From contig NZ_JAEAMR010000015.1 of the NCBI RefSeq assembly GCF_015999245.1, positions 153,195-204,807 of the forward strand: DNA of 51,613 nucleotides, given 5' to 3'. This stretch comes from Streptomyces sp. AV19. GTDB taxonomy: Bacteria; Actinomycetota; Actinomycetes; Streptomycetales; Streptomycetaceae. Shown here piece by piece: positions 1 through 7,887 of the stretch; the stretch's first letter is position 1; every line of letters begins with the position of its first letter. The position numbers and the translations under genes are program-made. A model generated the notes under the pieces. The model was not told the origin of the DNA. It searched no databases and saw only the letters and a list, made by a program, of their open reading frames with translations.

Positions 1-121
1 GGGGGGGGGGGGGGGGGGGCCCGCCCCCCCCCTGGGGGGGGGGGGCCCCACCCCCCCCGGCCGGGGGGGGGGGGGCGGGGGGGGGCCGGGGGGGCCCGGG
101 GGCCCCGCGCCGGGCACGGGG
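1..121. other. Low-complexity G/C contig end
   Basis: Runs of G and C with almost no A or T fill this stretch. Interpretable sequence begins only around 105, where the reading frame of the following response regulator becomes sensible. It has none of the palindromes of a Streptomyces telomere. I read it as a read or assembly artefact at a contig end, and bases here should not be trusted. Confidence 0.75.
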
Positions 122-574
122 GTGGTGATGCTGACGACCTTCGGCGAGGACGACTACATCCTGCGGGCGCTGGCGGGCGGCGCCTCCGGCTTCCTGGTCA
201 AGTCCGGCGCGCCCGAGGAACTGATCGCCGGGGTGCGCGCGGTGGCCGGGGGCGCCGCCTACCTGTCACCGGCGGTCGCCGCCCGGGTGGTCGCCCATCT
301 CGCGGCGACCGGCGCCGGGACCGCCGCCGGCCGGCGCGCCGCCGCCCGGGAACGGGTGGCCGCCCTGACCGCCCGGGAACGGGAGGTGCTGGTCCATCTG
401 GGGGCCGGGCTGTCCAACGGGCAGATCGCCCGGCGGCTGCATGTGGTGGAAGGCACCGTCAAGGCGCACGTCAGCTCGATCCTGGCCCGTCTGGGGGTGG
501 ACAACCGGGCCGCGGCCGCGGTCGTCGCCCACGAGGCGGGCGTGACCGCCGCCCCGGTTTCCCGGGAACCGTGA
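122..574 (+). CDS. NarL/FixJ-family response regulator, 5' truncated
   Basis: This is the C-terminal part of a two-component response regulator that would bind DNA when phosphorylated by a partner histidine kinase. The visible part starts inside the receiver domain: VMLTTF carries the conserved Thr and FLVKSG the conserved Lys of the REC fold. The phospho-acceptor Asp lies upstream in the unreadable contig end. A linker of about 50 residues leads to a complete LuxR-type helix-turn-helix (LTAREREVL, then GLSNGQIARRL and VEGTVKAHVSSIL). The GTG at 122 is only the first possible codon, because the frame stays open and protein-like upstream of it (A-P-G-T-G). The 3' half overlaps the open frame of the convergent PAP2 gene. 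Its regulon cannot be told from what is visible. Confidence 0.8.
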   Translation: MVMLTTFGEDDYILRALAGGASGFLVKSGAPEELIAGVRAVAGGAAYLSPAVAARVVAHLAATGAGTAAGRRAAARERVAALTAREREVLVHLGAGLSNGQIARRLHVVEGTVKAHVSSILARLGVDNRAAAAVVAHEAGVTAAPVSREP

Positions 575-1288
575 GTTCTTGAGGAACCGTGACACCGGCC
601 GCAGGGCGAGCGGCAGGAGGAGGAGCCGGGCGGCCGCCGCGACGGCGGCGCCCAGCACGGCCCCGGCCAGGACGTCGTGGGGGTAGTGCGCGCCCACGGC
701 GACGCGCAGGACGCAGGCCAGGACGCCCAGGGGCAGGACGAGCGCGGCGCTCTTGGGCCGCAGCAGGGCCAGGCCGGCCGCGAGCGCGGCGGCGAGGGTG
801 GAGTGGTTGCTGGGGAAGGACCAGTCGCCGGGCGGCGGGCAGGGGTCGACGGTGTCCACCCCGCGCAGGGCCCGGCAGGGCCGTTCCTCGTCGACGAAGG
901 TCTTGAGGACCTCGCTGACGGCGTAGGCGGCGACGGTCGCCGCGCCGGTCAGGAGCACCCCGGCGAGCGGGAGCGCCTCGCGGCGGCGCAGGGCGGTCCA
1001 GCCGTGCCACATCAGCAGCAGCCCGAGCACCACCAGGGTTCCCTCGGTGGCCAGGGCGAGGAGCGAGCCCGTCCAGCCCGGGGCGTCGGCCGCCGTGCCG
1101 GCGACGGAGCGGTAGAGGGAGGCGGAGGGACCGCCGGTGACCAGAGCCTTGCCCGCGGGGGCCGGTCCGCCCGGGGCCGTCCAGGCCAGCACTCCGGCCG
1201 CGGCGGCGAGGAGGCCGGTGGCCGCCGCCGCCCGCGCGCCGGTGCTCCGGGGGCGGTCGGCGCGGTGGTGTCGTGTCACGTGTTCCAT
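266..1288 (-). CDS. PAP2-superfamily membrane phosphatase
   Basis: Membrane phosphatase of the PAP2 / undecaprenyl-pyrophosphatase type, expected to dephosphorylate a lipid phosphate or similar substrate at the outer face of the membrane. All three family motifs are present: KTFVDEERP, PSNHST, and RVAVGAHYPHD with the catalytic His and Asp. Several hydrophobic segments surround them. I chose the ATG at 1288 (MEHVTRHH) rather than the upstream codon at 1348, because the 20 residues before it look like non-coding sequence. The fold should end near residue 235 (LLPLALRP). The frame then has no stop and runs about 310 bases antisense through the response regulator, giving a Gly/Pro-rich tail unlike any PAP2 protein. 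The true 3' end may therefore be lost to a base error or a mutated stop. Confidence 0.75.
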   Translation of the reverse strand: MEHVTRHHRADRPRSTGARAAAATGLLAAAAGVLAWTAPGGPAPAGKALVTGGPSASLYRSVAGTAADAPGWTGSLLALATEGTLVVLGLLLMWHGWTALRRREALPLAGVLLTGAATVAAYAVSEVLKTFVDEERPCRALRGVDTVDPCPPPGDWSFPSNHSTLAAALAAGLALLRPKSAALVLPLGVLACVLRVAVGAHYPHDVLAGAVLGAAVAAAARLLLLPLALRPVSRFLKNSRFPGNRGGGHARLVGDDRGRGPVVHPQTGQDRADVRLDGAFHHMQPPGDLPVGQPGPQMDQHLPFPGGQGGHPFPGGGAPAGGGPGAGRREMGDHPGGDRR

Positions 1289-1391
1289 GCCGCCGGACGC
1301 TACGGTTCCGCACCGGCCCGGCACACGGCCCGAAGGGCACGTTCCCACCCCTGACCTTCGTCGGGGTTGCGCCCGGGCCCCGGAATCCCAC

Positions 1392-1430
1392 CTGACCTGC
1401 GAACTGTTTGCAATTACGATAGAGATGCAA
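1392..1430 (+). promoter_or_regulatory. Predicted alaS promoter with overlapping inverted repeat
   Basis: CTGACC (1392-1397) and TACGAT (1415-1420) are separated by 17 bases and match the Streptomyces housekeeping -35/-10 pattern. A TTGCA (1408-1412) and TGCAA (1426-1430) pair with a 13-base spacer straddles the -10 and could be an operator. The local AT content is much higher than in the flanking genes. Prediction only. Confidence 0.5.
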
Positions 1431-1467
1431 GTGAGTCAGTGGTGACGAAGGGATCCGTGAGCACGAC

Positions 1468-4110
1468 GTGCGTACCGCCGACATCCGTACCCGATTCCTG
1501 GAGTTCTTCGCGGCGCGCGGCCACACCGTCGTCCCCAGCGCTCCCCTGCCGACGCCCGATCCGACGCTGCTGTTCGTCAACGCGGGCATGGTGCCCTTCA
1601 AGCCGTACCTGACGGGCGAGTCGCCCGCTCCCTGGCCGCGGGCGACGAGCGTGCAGAAGTGCGTGCGCACCCTCGACATCGAGGAGGTCGGCCGCACCAC
1701 GCGGCACGGGTCGTTCTTCCAGATGAACGGCAACTTCTCGTTCGGCGACTACTTCAAGGAAGAGGCGATCGCGCACGCCTGGGAGCTGTCCACGGCGCCG
1801 GTCGCCGACGGCGGCTTCGGCCTGGACCCGGCCCGGATCTGGGTGACGGTGCACCACTCCGACGGTGACGCCCGCGGCATCTGGCGGCGCGTCGCCGGGC
1901 TGCCCGACGAGCGGATCGTGGCCCGCGGCGACGAGGACAACTTCTGGTCCATGGGCGTCCCGGGGCCCTGCGGGCCCTGTTCCGAGCTGTACTACGACCG
2001 GGGCCCGGCCCTCGGCCCCGAGGGCGGCCCGGCCGTCGACGAGGACCGGTACATGGAGTTCTGGAACCTGGTCTTCATGCAGTACGAGCGCGGCGAGGGC
2101 CCCGGCAAGTCGGGCTACCCGATCCTCGGGGAACTGCCGCGCCGCAACATCGACACGGGCATGGGCATGGAGCGCATGGCCACCCTCCTCCAGGGGGTGG
2201 ACAACCTCTACGAGATCGACGAGACCCGCCCGGTCCTCGACCGCGCCGCCGCCCTGGCCGGCACGCGGTACGGCGCGGACGACGGGGCCGACGTGCGACT
2301 GCGGGTGGTCGCCGACCACGTCCGCACGGCCCTGATGCTGCTCGCCGACGACACGGTCCCCGGCAACGAGGGCCGGGGGTACGTCCTGCGCCGGATCCTG
2401 CGGCGCGCGGTGCGCTCGATGCGGCAGCTCGGTCACGAGGACCCGGTCCTGCCCGAACTGCTCCCGGTGGCCCGGGATTCGATGGCCCCCGGCTACCCGG
2501 AGGTGGCCGAGAACTTCGGCCGCATCACCGAGCGGGCCCACGCCGAGGAGGACGCCTTCCGCGAGACCCTCAAGCAGGGCACCACCGTCCTCGACACCGC
2601 CGTCGCCGAGGTCAAGGCGGCGGGCGGCCGTTCGCTGCCGGGCAAGCAGGCGTTCCTGCTGCACGACACCTACGGCTTCCCCATCGACCTCACCCTGGAG
2701 ATGGCCGCCGAGCAGGGCGTGGAGGTGGACCGGGAGGGCTTCACCGCGCTGATGAACGCCCAGCGCGAGCGCGCCCGCGCCGACGCCCGCGCCCGCAAGT
2801 CCGCCTCCGCCGACACGGCCGCGCTGCGCTCCGTCCTGGACGAGCACGGACCCACCGACTGGCGGGCCTGGGAGGCGCTGGAGAGCGAGTCCCGCGTCCT
2901 GGCCCTGCTCGGCCCGGCCGGTCCCGTGCCGGTGGCGCGCACCGGTGAGATCGTCACCGTCGTCCTGGACCGCACGCCGTTCTACGCCGAGTCCGGCGGC
3001 CAGGACAGCGACGCGGGCCGGCTCACGGGCGCGTCCGTGGAGGCCGACGTCCTCGACGTGCAGCGGCCGCTGCCGGGCCTGGTGGCCCATCAGGTGCGCA
3101 TTACCGCCGGGGAGTTGGCCGCGGGGGACGGAGTGCGCGCGGCGGTCGATCCCGAGTGGCGGCTGGGCGCCAGGCAGGCGCACTCCGGCACGCATGTGCT
3201 GCACGCCGCGCTGCGCGAGGTCCTCGGCCCCACGGCCCTGCAGTCCGGCTCCTACAACCGCCCCGGCTACCTGCGCCTCGACTTCCCCTGGCGCGGCGCC
3301 CTCGGCCCGGCCCTGCGCGGCGACGTCGAGGAGGCCGCCAACCGAGCCCTGCGCCGCGACCTGCCGGTGGGCGTGCGGTGGATGACCCTGCCGGAGGCCC
3401 GGGAAGTGGGTGCCCTGGCCCTGTTCGACGAGACGTACGGCGAGCGGGTGCGCGTGGTCGAGATCGGCGGGCCGTGGTCGCGGGAGCTGTGCGGCGGTAC
3501 GCACGTGGAGCGCTCCTCGCAGATCGGTGTCGTCTCGGTGGTCTCGGAGTCCTCGGTCGGCTCGGGCATGCGCCGCCTGGAGGCCGCCGTCGGTCTGGAG
3601 GGCTTCGACCATCTGGCGCGCGAGCGCGACCTGGTCTCCCGCCTCGCGGAGCAGTTGCAGGCTCCGCGGGCCGAACTCCCCGACCGGGTCGCGGCGTTGC
3701 TCGACCGGCTCAAGACCGTCGACCGGGAGAACCAGCGGCTGCGCGCCGGGGCGACCGCCGCCCGGGCGGCCGCGCTGGCGGAGGCGGCCGTGGACGCGGG
3801 CGGGGTGCGGGTCGTGACCGCCACGGCCGACGGGGGCGCGGACGCCGGGCGCGCGCTGGCCCTCGCCGTCCGGGACCGGCTGCCCGCCGGTTCGCCGGGT
3901 GTCGTCGCCGTCGGCGGCGGCACCGGCACGCTCGTGGTCGCCCTCAACCGCGCCGCGCGCGAACGCGGCCTGTCCGCCTCGGCTCTCGTCAAGCGGCTCC
4001 TCGACGGGCGGGGCGGTGGATCGCCGGACGTCGCCCAGGGCGGTGGAGTGCCGGAGGGGCGGATTTCGGGGGTGTTGGGGGATGTGGCGCGGGTGGTTGT
4101 GGAGGGGTAG
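1468..4110 (+). CDS. alaS: Alanyl-tRNA synthetase, probable second copy
   Basis: Charges tRNA-Ala with alanine in the cytoplasm. At 880 residues the protein is full length. It has the class II catalytic core (TFLFVNAGM-like start, RTTRHGSFFQM, GMGMERM), an editing domain with intact zinc ligands (H572, H576, C675, H679), and a C-terminal domain ending near 880. The start is GTG at 1468. The gene stands alone, between a PAP2 gene and a repeat-filled gap. The housekeeping Streptomyces alaS normally lies in front of ruvX, mltG and aro genes, so I infer that this is a paralogue. The N-terminus (MRTADIRTRFLEFF) also differs from the usual MESAEIRRRW type as I remember it. The intact core argues for an active enzyme. 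A role such as tolerance to an alanyl-tRNA synthetase inhibitor is speculation. Confidence 0.93.
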   Translation: MRTADIRTRFLEFFAARGHTVVPSAPLPTPDPTLLFVNAGMVPFKPYLTGESPAPWPRATSVQKCVRTLDIEEVGRTTRHGSFFQMNGNFSFGDYFKEEAIAHAWELSTAPVADGGFGLDPARIWVTVHHSDGDARGIWRRVAGLPDERIVARGDEDNFWSMGVPGPCGPCSELYYDRGPALGPEGGPAVDEDRYMEFWNLVFMQYERGEGPGKSGYPILGELPRRNIDTGMGMERMATLLQGVDNLYEIDETRPVLDRAAALAGTRYGADDGADVRLRVVADHVRTALMLLADDTVPGNEGRGYVLRRILRRAVRSMRQLGHEDPVLPELLPVARDSMAPGYPEVAENFGRITERAHAEEDAFRETLKQGTTVLDTAVAEVKAAGGRSLPGKQAFLLHDTYGFPIDLTLEMAAEQGVEVDREGFTALMNAQRERARADARARKSASADTAALRSVLDEHGPTDWRAWEALESESRVLALLGPAGPVPVARTGEIVTVVLDRTPFYAESGGQDSDAGRLTGASVEADVLDVQRPLPGLVAHQVRITAGELAAGDGVRAAVDPEWRLGARQAHSGTHVLHAALREVLGPTALQSGSYNRPGYLRLDFPWRGALGPALRGDVEEAANRALRRDLPVGVRWMTLPEAREVGALALFDETYGERVRVVEIGGPWSRELCGGTHVERSSQIGVVSVVSESSVGSGMRRLEAAVGLEGFDHLARERDLVSRLAEQLQAPRAELPDRVAALLDRLKTVDRENQRLRAGATAARAAALAEAAVDAGGVRVVTATADGGADAGRALALAVRDRLPAGSPGVVAVGGGTGTLVVALNRAARERGLSASALVKRLLDGRGGGSPDVAQGGGVPEGRISGVLGDVARVVVEG

Positions 4111-4124
4111 GGGGGAGGGGGTGT

Positions 4125-4765
4125 GCGGTGGGGCGGGAGCGCGGCGTGGTTGTTGCCCCGGTCCCTCCCCCGGAGGGGGCACCCCCATTTCACCGTTTCC
4201 CGGGGCAAGCCCCGGACCCGGCGCCGCGCTGCGCGCGACGGGCGGGGCTCTGCCCCCCGCTTCCTCACTGCTCCGCCCCTGGCCCCGCTTCGGGGTCCGC
4301 CCCGGACCCCGCAACCGCGCTCCGCGCGGTTGTCCTCAAGCGCCGGACGAACTGGGGCGGTGCGGCTTCGCCGCAGGTCCTCGTCCGCACCAGGTGCGTC
4401 CCGGCCGGGAGTCCGGGCGGGGCACGCAGTTGGCGTGGACGGACGACCGGCCCGGGTTCCCGTCCGGGGCTTCCCCCCTTCGGCTTTGAGGACAGCGCCT
4501 GCAACGGCGCTTCGGGCTGCAGGGGCAGCACCCTCGGTTCGGGGGGGCCGGGGGGCGAACTTGCAGGGGCAGCCCGCCACGTGCCCGTAGGCGAAGCCCG
4601 GTCAGGGGTGCAGGGGGCGGAGCCCCCGCCTCCGCGTGAAGCGCGGGCCCGGCGCGACCCGCGCCAGCGGGTTACGAAGGGGCGCAGCCCCTGCGGAAAC
4701 GGTGAAATGGGGGTGCCCCCTCCGGGGGAGAGGCCGGGGCGGACAACCAAAGCACCCCATCCACC
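4125..4765. repeat. Interspersed GC-rich intergenic repeat, copy 1 (composite)
   Basis: No gene is visible here. The stretch is a patchwork of short inverted modules. These include TTTCACCGTTTCCCGGGGC (4190-4208), GTCCTCAAGCGCCGGAC (4332-4348), TTTGAGGACAGCGCC (4485-4499), GGTGCAGGGGGCGGAGCCCC (4606-4625), and GGGCGCAGCCCC followed by GGAAACGGTGAAATGGGG (4680-4712). The same modules recur near 20.4, 31.5 and 45.9 kb and at the right contig end, always between genes and in either orientation. Many fold into hairpins and may also act as terminators. Confidence 0.8.
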
Positions 4766-4772
4766 CCGCCCC

Positions 4773-5537
4773 CTACTCCAGCCAGAACGCCGCCCCCGCC
4801 CTCCACCGCGCGAACAACTCCCCGTCCCCCCGCACCTCGACACGTCCCTCCGGCACGGGCCGCCCGTACATCAGCAGGAGCAGGTCCGTCGCGCCACCGC
4901 GCACGCTCACCGCGGCATCGCCGCCGCCCCGCCGCCACACCGGCGACGGCCCGGTCAGGTCCACGAACCACTCCGCCCCCTCCCCCGCCGAGAAGTGCAG
5001 CGTCCACCCGGGCCCCCTCAGGGGCGGCGCCTCGGGGGACGTGGAGAAGCCGATCCACTCGTCGAGGGCGTCCACCCCCGCCCAGCCGTCCAGTGCGTAC
5101 CGCGCCCCGGTCGCGAACGCCGCGTCCGCCCGGTGCACCGCCGTCTCGTGGGCCATCCGCCGGGCCCAGAACGCCGTGGTCCCGCCCGGGCCCGCGGTCC
5201 ACACCGTCGTGTCCGGGCCGGCCTCCCGCAGCGTGGCGGCGAGGTGCCCGGCGTTCTCGGCGCAGCGGGCGGCGAGGGCGGCCGGGTCCTCGTCGTCGGG
5301 GCCGGCGACGTCGTTGACCTGGTCCTCGGGGACGGGGGTGAGGGCTCGGGCCGCGACGACTCCCGTGGCCCAGGCGTGCGTTCCGGCCAGGTGCCGGAGC
5401 AGGTTCCCCAGGTTCCATCCGGGGCAGGTGGGAATGGGGGTGTCGGTCGCGGCGTGTGCGACGTGGGTCAGCAACAGATCTGTCTGGGACAGGATTTGCT
5501 CGCAGTGACGTTCGAAGTCCGAAGAGACGGAGGCCAT
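4773..5537 (-). CDS. Mycothiol-dependent maleylpyruvate isomerase-family protein
   Basis: A 254-residue member of the actinobacterial DinB-like family that includes mycothiol-dependent maleylpyruvate isomerase, presumably a cytoplasmic thiol-dependent enzyme of unknown substrate. The metal-site pattern is visible: NLLRHLAGTHAW in the first half and MAHETAVHRAD in the second. A C-terminal SCP2-like domain follows (GWTLHFS... to the end at WLE). I used the ATG at 5537 (MASVSSDFERH), which sits directly behind GGTGAGGAG. That spacing is too tight for an ideal ribosome binding site, so a start a few codons away is possible. The gene is divergent from the asparagine synthetase remnant. Confidence 0.8.
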   Translation of the reverse strand: MASVSSDFERHCEQILSQTDLLLTHVAHAATDTPIPTCPGWNLGNLLRHLAGTHAWATGVVAARALTPVPEDQVNDVAGPDDEDPAALAARCAENAGHLAATLREAGPDTTVWTAGPGGTTAFWARRMAHETAVHRADAAFATGARYALDGWAGVDALDEWIGFSTSPEAPPLRGPGWTLHFSAGEGAEWFVDLTGPSPVWRRGGGDAAVSVRGGATDLLLLMYGRPVPEGRVEVRGDGELFARWRAGAAFWLE

Positions 5538-5629
5538 CTCCTCACCGTACACCGGGGAGTTGACCTCAAGGCTCCTTGAACCGGCACGGTGAATCACCGA
5601 ACCACACATCTCCCGGCACGAGGAAGTGA

Positions 5630-6148
5630 TGGACATGCGTCCCCCGGCTGCGCGGTGAGGACCCCCCGGAGGCGCGCGTGCGGGAGCTCCTCCATCTCAG
5701 CCTCACCCGCTGGCTGGCGCTCATGCCGGACTTCAAGGACCGGATGAGCATGCGCACCGGGCTGGAGGTCCGCGTACCCTTCTGCGACCACCGCCTGGTC
5801 GCCTGTCCGTGGAACGTGCCCTGGCGCTTCAAGGCCCCGGGCGGCCTGGTCAAGGGCCTGCTGTGCGACGCCATGGCCGGTGCCGTGCCGGAGGAGGTCC
5901 TGCGCCGGCGCAAGACGTCCTTCCCGGTCGACGCCCACCCCGGTTACGAGAGCGCGCTCCGCGAGGAGCTCCGGGCCGAGCCGGCCGACCCCGGCTCGCC
6001 GCTCGCGCCCCTGGTCGACCGCCGCGCCCTGGAGTCGCTCCTGCGTCGCGGCGCCCCGCCACGGGGCGTGTGGCGCACGGCGGACACGTTCGCGACGCTG
6101 CTGCAGATCGCGGCGTGGCTGCGCGTGTACCGGGTCGGCCTGCTCTGA
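5630..6148 (+). pseudogene. Asparagine synthetase (AsnB-type) C-terminal remnant
   Basis: The frame matches only the last part of the glutamine-hydrolysing asparagine synthetase synthase domain. SLTRWLALMPDFKDRMSM is followed by GLEVRVPFCDHRLV, VKGLLCDAM and VLRRRKTSFPV, in family order. The family is about 600 residues long. The glutaminase domain and the ATP-binding SGGxDS motif are absent, and an in-frame TGA at 5627-5629 closes the frame upstream. Homology reaches upstream of the first start codon (GTG 5678), since the residues EDPPEARV before it also fit. I therefore call a 5'-deleted remnant rather than a small gene. It ends normally at 6148 (LRVYRVGLL). Confidence 0.75.
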
Positions 6149-6238
6149 CGCGGTCGCGCCCGGGCCGGAGTGCGCGGCCGCCTCGCCCGTCCGGTCCCCG
6201 GACAGGCGCCCGGTCCGCCGGGAAGGTAAGCAGGAGAC

Positions 6239-7348
6239 ATGCGCCGTACGCACCGGACGTCCGGGTTCGGGGAGGGCCGGCACCGCCGTCCCGCGCTGCT
6301 GGCCGTGCCCCTCGGCCTGATCGTGGTGATCATGGTGCTGGACCTGCTGACCGGGCCGGAGATCCACCTGGGCCCGCTGCTGGTCGTGGCACCGGCCCTG
6401 ACGGCCGCGTTCGCGGGCCCGCTGGCGACCGGCGGCGTCGCGGTGCTGGCCGTGATCGCCCAGCTCGTGCTGGCGATGTCCCTCGGCGGGCTGACCACGT
6501 CCAACCACGAGGCGCAGTTGGCCGCCCTCGTCGCGATCTCCGGCTTCGTCGTGGTCTTCCGCTACGCGCACGAGCGCCACCTGCGGGAGCTGAACCAGGT
6601 GCGCTCGGTGGCCGACGTGACCCAGTCCGTGCTGCTGCGGCCGCTGCCGGAGCGCAGCGGCCCGCTGCGGATCGCGTCCTTCTACGTGGCCGCCGAGGAG
6701 GAGGCGCGGATCGGCGGCGACCTGTACGCGGCCGCGCGCAGCCGGCGGGGCACCCGGCTGATCATCGGTGACGTGCGCGGCAAGGGCCTGACGGCCGTGG
6801 GGGACGCCGCGCTGCTGCTCGGGGCCTTCCGCGCGGCCGCCCACCGTGTGCCCCCGCTGCCCCGGCTGGTGGCGCACCTGCAGAACACCGTGTACTGGGA
6901 CGCGGCGGATCCGGAGGCGGGGCCGGACGCCTCCGAGACGTTCGTGACGGCCGCGGTGCTGGAGATCCCCGACGAGGAGCCCACGCTCGAACTGATCAGC
7001 TGCGGCCACCTCCCGCCGCTGCTGCTGCGCGACGGGAGGGCCACCCCGCTGGCGGTCCGTGACCCGGCGCTCCCCCTGGGGCTGGGTGAGGCGGACGTGA
7101 CGGAGGACGACTACGCGGCCGAGGTCTTCGCCTTCCGCCCCGGTGACCTGCTGCTGCTCTACACGGACGGTGCCGTGGAGACCCGGGACGCGCGGGGCCG
7201 TTTCTACCCGCTGGCCGAGCGGGTCGCCGCCTGGCGGGAGGCGGACCCCCAGCGGCTGGTGCGCCGCATCCACGACGACCTGCTGGCGCACGCGGGCGGG
7301 GCGCTGGACGACGACGTCGCCGTCATCGCGGTCGAGCGCGGCGGCTGA
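6239..7348 (+). CDS. Membrane-anchored SpoIIE/PP2C-type serine phosphatase
   Basis: A 369-residue protein with three hydrophobic segments in the first 110 residues, then a PP2C-like SpoIIE/RsbU phosphatase domain. The domain features are visible: IGGDLYAAARSRRGTRLIIGDVRGKG with metal-binding Asp residues, the central TAAVLEI...SCGHLPPLLLRDG, then LLLLYTDGAVETRD, and a terminal ALDDDVAVIAVER. Such proteins dephosphorylate anti-sigma antagonists in partner-switching cascades. The ATG at 6239 follows a good AGGAG (6232-6236). No antagonist or kinase gene lies beside it. The SigB/F-type sigma genes at 15.4 and 34 kb are possible distant clients, but that is inference. Confidence 0.85.
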   Translation: MRRTHRTSGFGEGRHRRPALLAVPLGLIVVIMVLDLLTGPEIHLGPLLVVAPALTAAFAGPLATGGVAVLAVIAQLVLAMSLGGLTTSNHEAQLAALVAISGFVVVFRYAHERHLRELNQVRSVADVTQSVLLRPLPERSGPLRIASFYVAAEEEARIGGDLYAAARSRRGTRLIIGDVRGKGLTAVGDAALLLGAFRAAAHRVPPLPRLVAHLQNTVYWDAADPEAGPDASETFVTAAVLEIPDEEPTLELISCGHLPPLLLRDGRATPLAVRDPALPLGLGEADVTEDDYAAEVFAFRPGDLLLLYTDGAVETRDARGRFYPLAERVAAWREADPQRLVRRIHDDLLAHAGGALDDDVAVIAVERGG

Positions 7349-7361
7349 GCGGTCGTCCCGT

Positions 7362-7805
7362 TCAGGCCCCGGCCGCCGGTGCGGGCTCCTGGCCGAAGAC
7401 CCAGGGCGCCAGCACCACGACCCAGCCGTCCGGGTCCTCGAACAGCACGGCGCCGTGGTCGGTCCAGTAGGGGTTGGCCGCCGCGACCGGGCGGTGTCCG
7501 CGCTCCTCCAGGCGGCGCACCGCCGCGTCCCGTGCCCCGGTGCCGCGCAGGTAGAGCACCAGCTGGTTCTCCGGGTCGGGGGCGGGGATGCTCGGCCGGG
7601 TGCCGTGCTGGGTGATCTCCATCTGGACGGGGGTGCCGGGCAGGCCGAAGACGACGCCGTCGTAGCCCGCGTGGCCGCGGAAGGAGGCGAGCACGGGCAG
7701 GCCGAGGTCGTCCCCGTAGAAGGCCGTGATGGCCTCGTAGTTGGCGGTGGGGCGCGCGAACCGGACGGCGCCCACGGCGAGATGCTCGGGCCAGGTGTGT
7801 TCCAT
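7362..7805 (-). CDS. VOC-family (glyoxalase-like) protein
   Basis: A 147-residue protein of the vicinal-oxygen-chelate fold, with paired beta-alpha-beta-beta-beta modules. HLAVGAVRFARP and YEAITAFYGDDLGLPVLASF form the first module. Residues around TDHGAVLFEDPDGWVVVLAPWVFG form the second, including the FEDPDGW turn typical of the family and its metal-site strand. Members include resistance proteins, dioxygenases and isomerases, so no substrate can be named. It is convergent with the phosphatase gene, 13 bases away, and may be transcribed alone. Confidence 0.8.
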   Translation of the reverse strand: MEHTWPEHLAVGAVRFARPTANYEAITAFYGDDLGLPVLASFRGHAGYDGVVFGLPGTPVQMEITQHGTRPSIPAPDPENQLVLYLRGTGARDAAVRRLEERGHRPVAAANPYWTDHGAVLFEDPDGWVVVLAPWVFGQEPAPAAGA

Positions 7806-7887
7806 ACGCCCACCCTGTCACACCGGCCCCACCAGCCTCTTCCGTCATGCGTCCTTGCCCTGCCTGGGTCCTCCGGCCTAGGCCGTT

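Noticed and set aside
1..121. Streptomyces chromosome telomere
   Set aside because: No palindromes or hairpin loops, only G and C runs; artefactual contig end is the better reading.
122..574. RamR regulator of the lanthipeptide operon
   Set aside because: It is a NarL-type regulator like RamR but lies at the opposite end of the contig, and nothing links it to the operon.
1414..4314. 966-codon minus-strand open frame across alaS
   Set aside because: It is the antisense shadow of alaS: composition follows alaS codon bias, it is full of Gly/His/Gln/Val runs, has no family motifs and no start signal.
3156..5579. 807-codon plus-strand open frame
   Set aside because: It spans alaS, the repeat gap and an antisense gene without any domain; its Arg/Pro/Gly-rich sequence is typical of a wrong frame.
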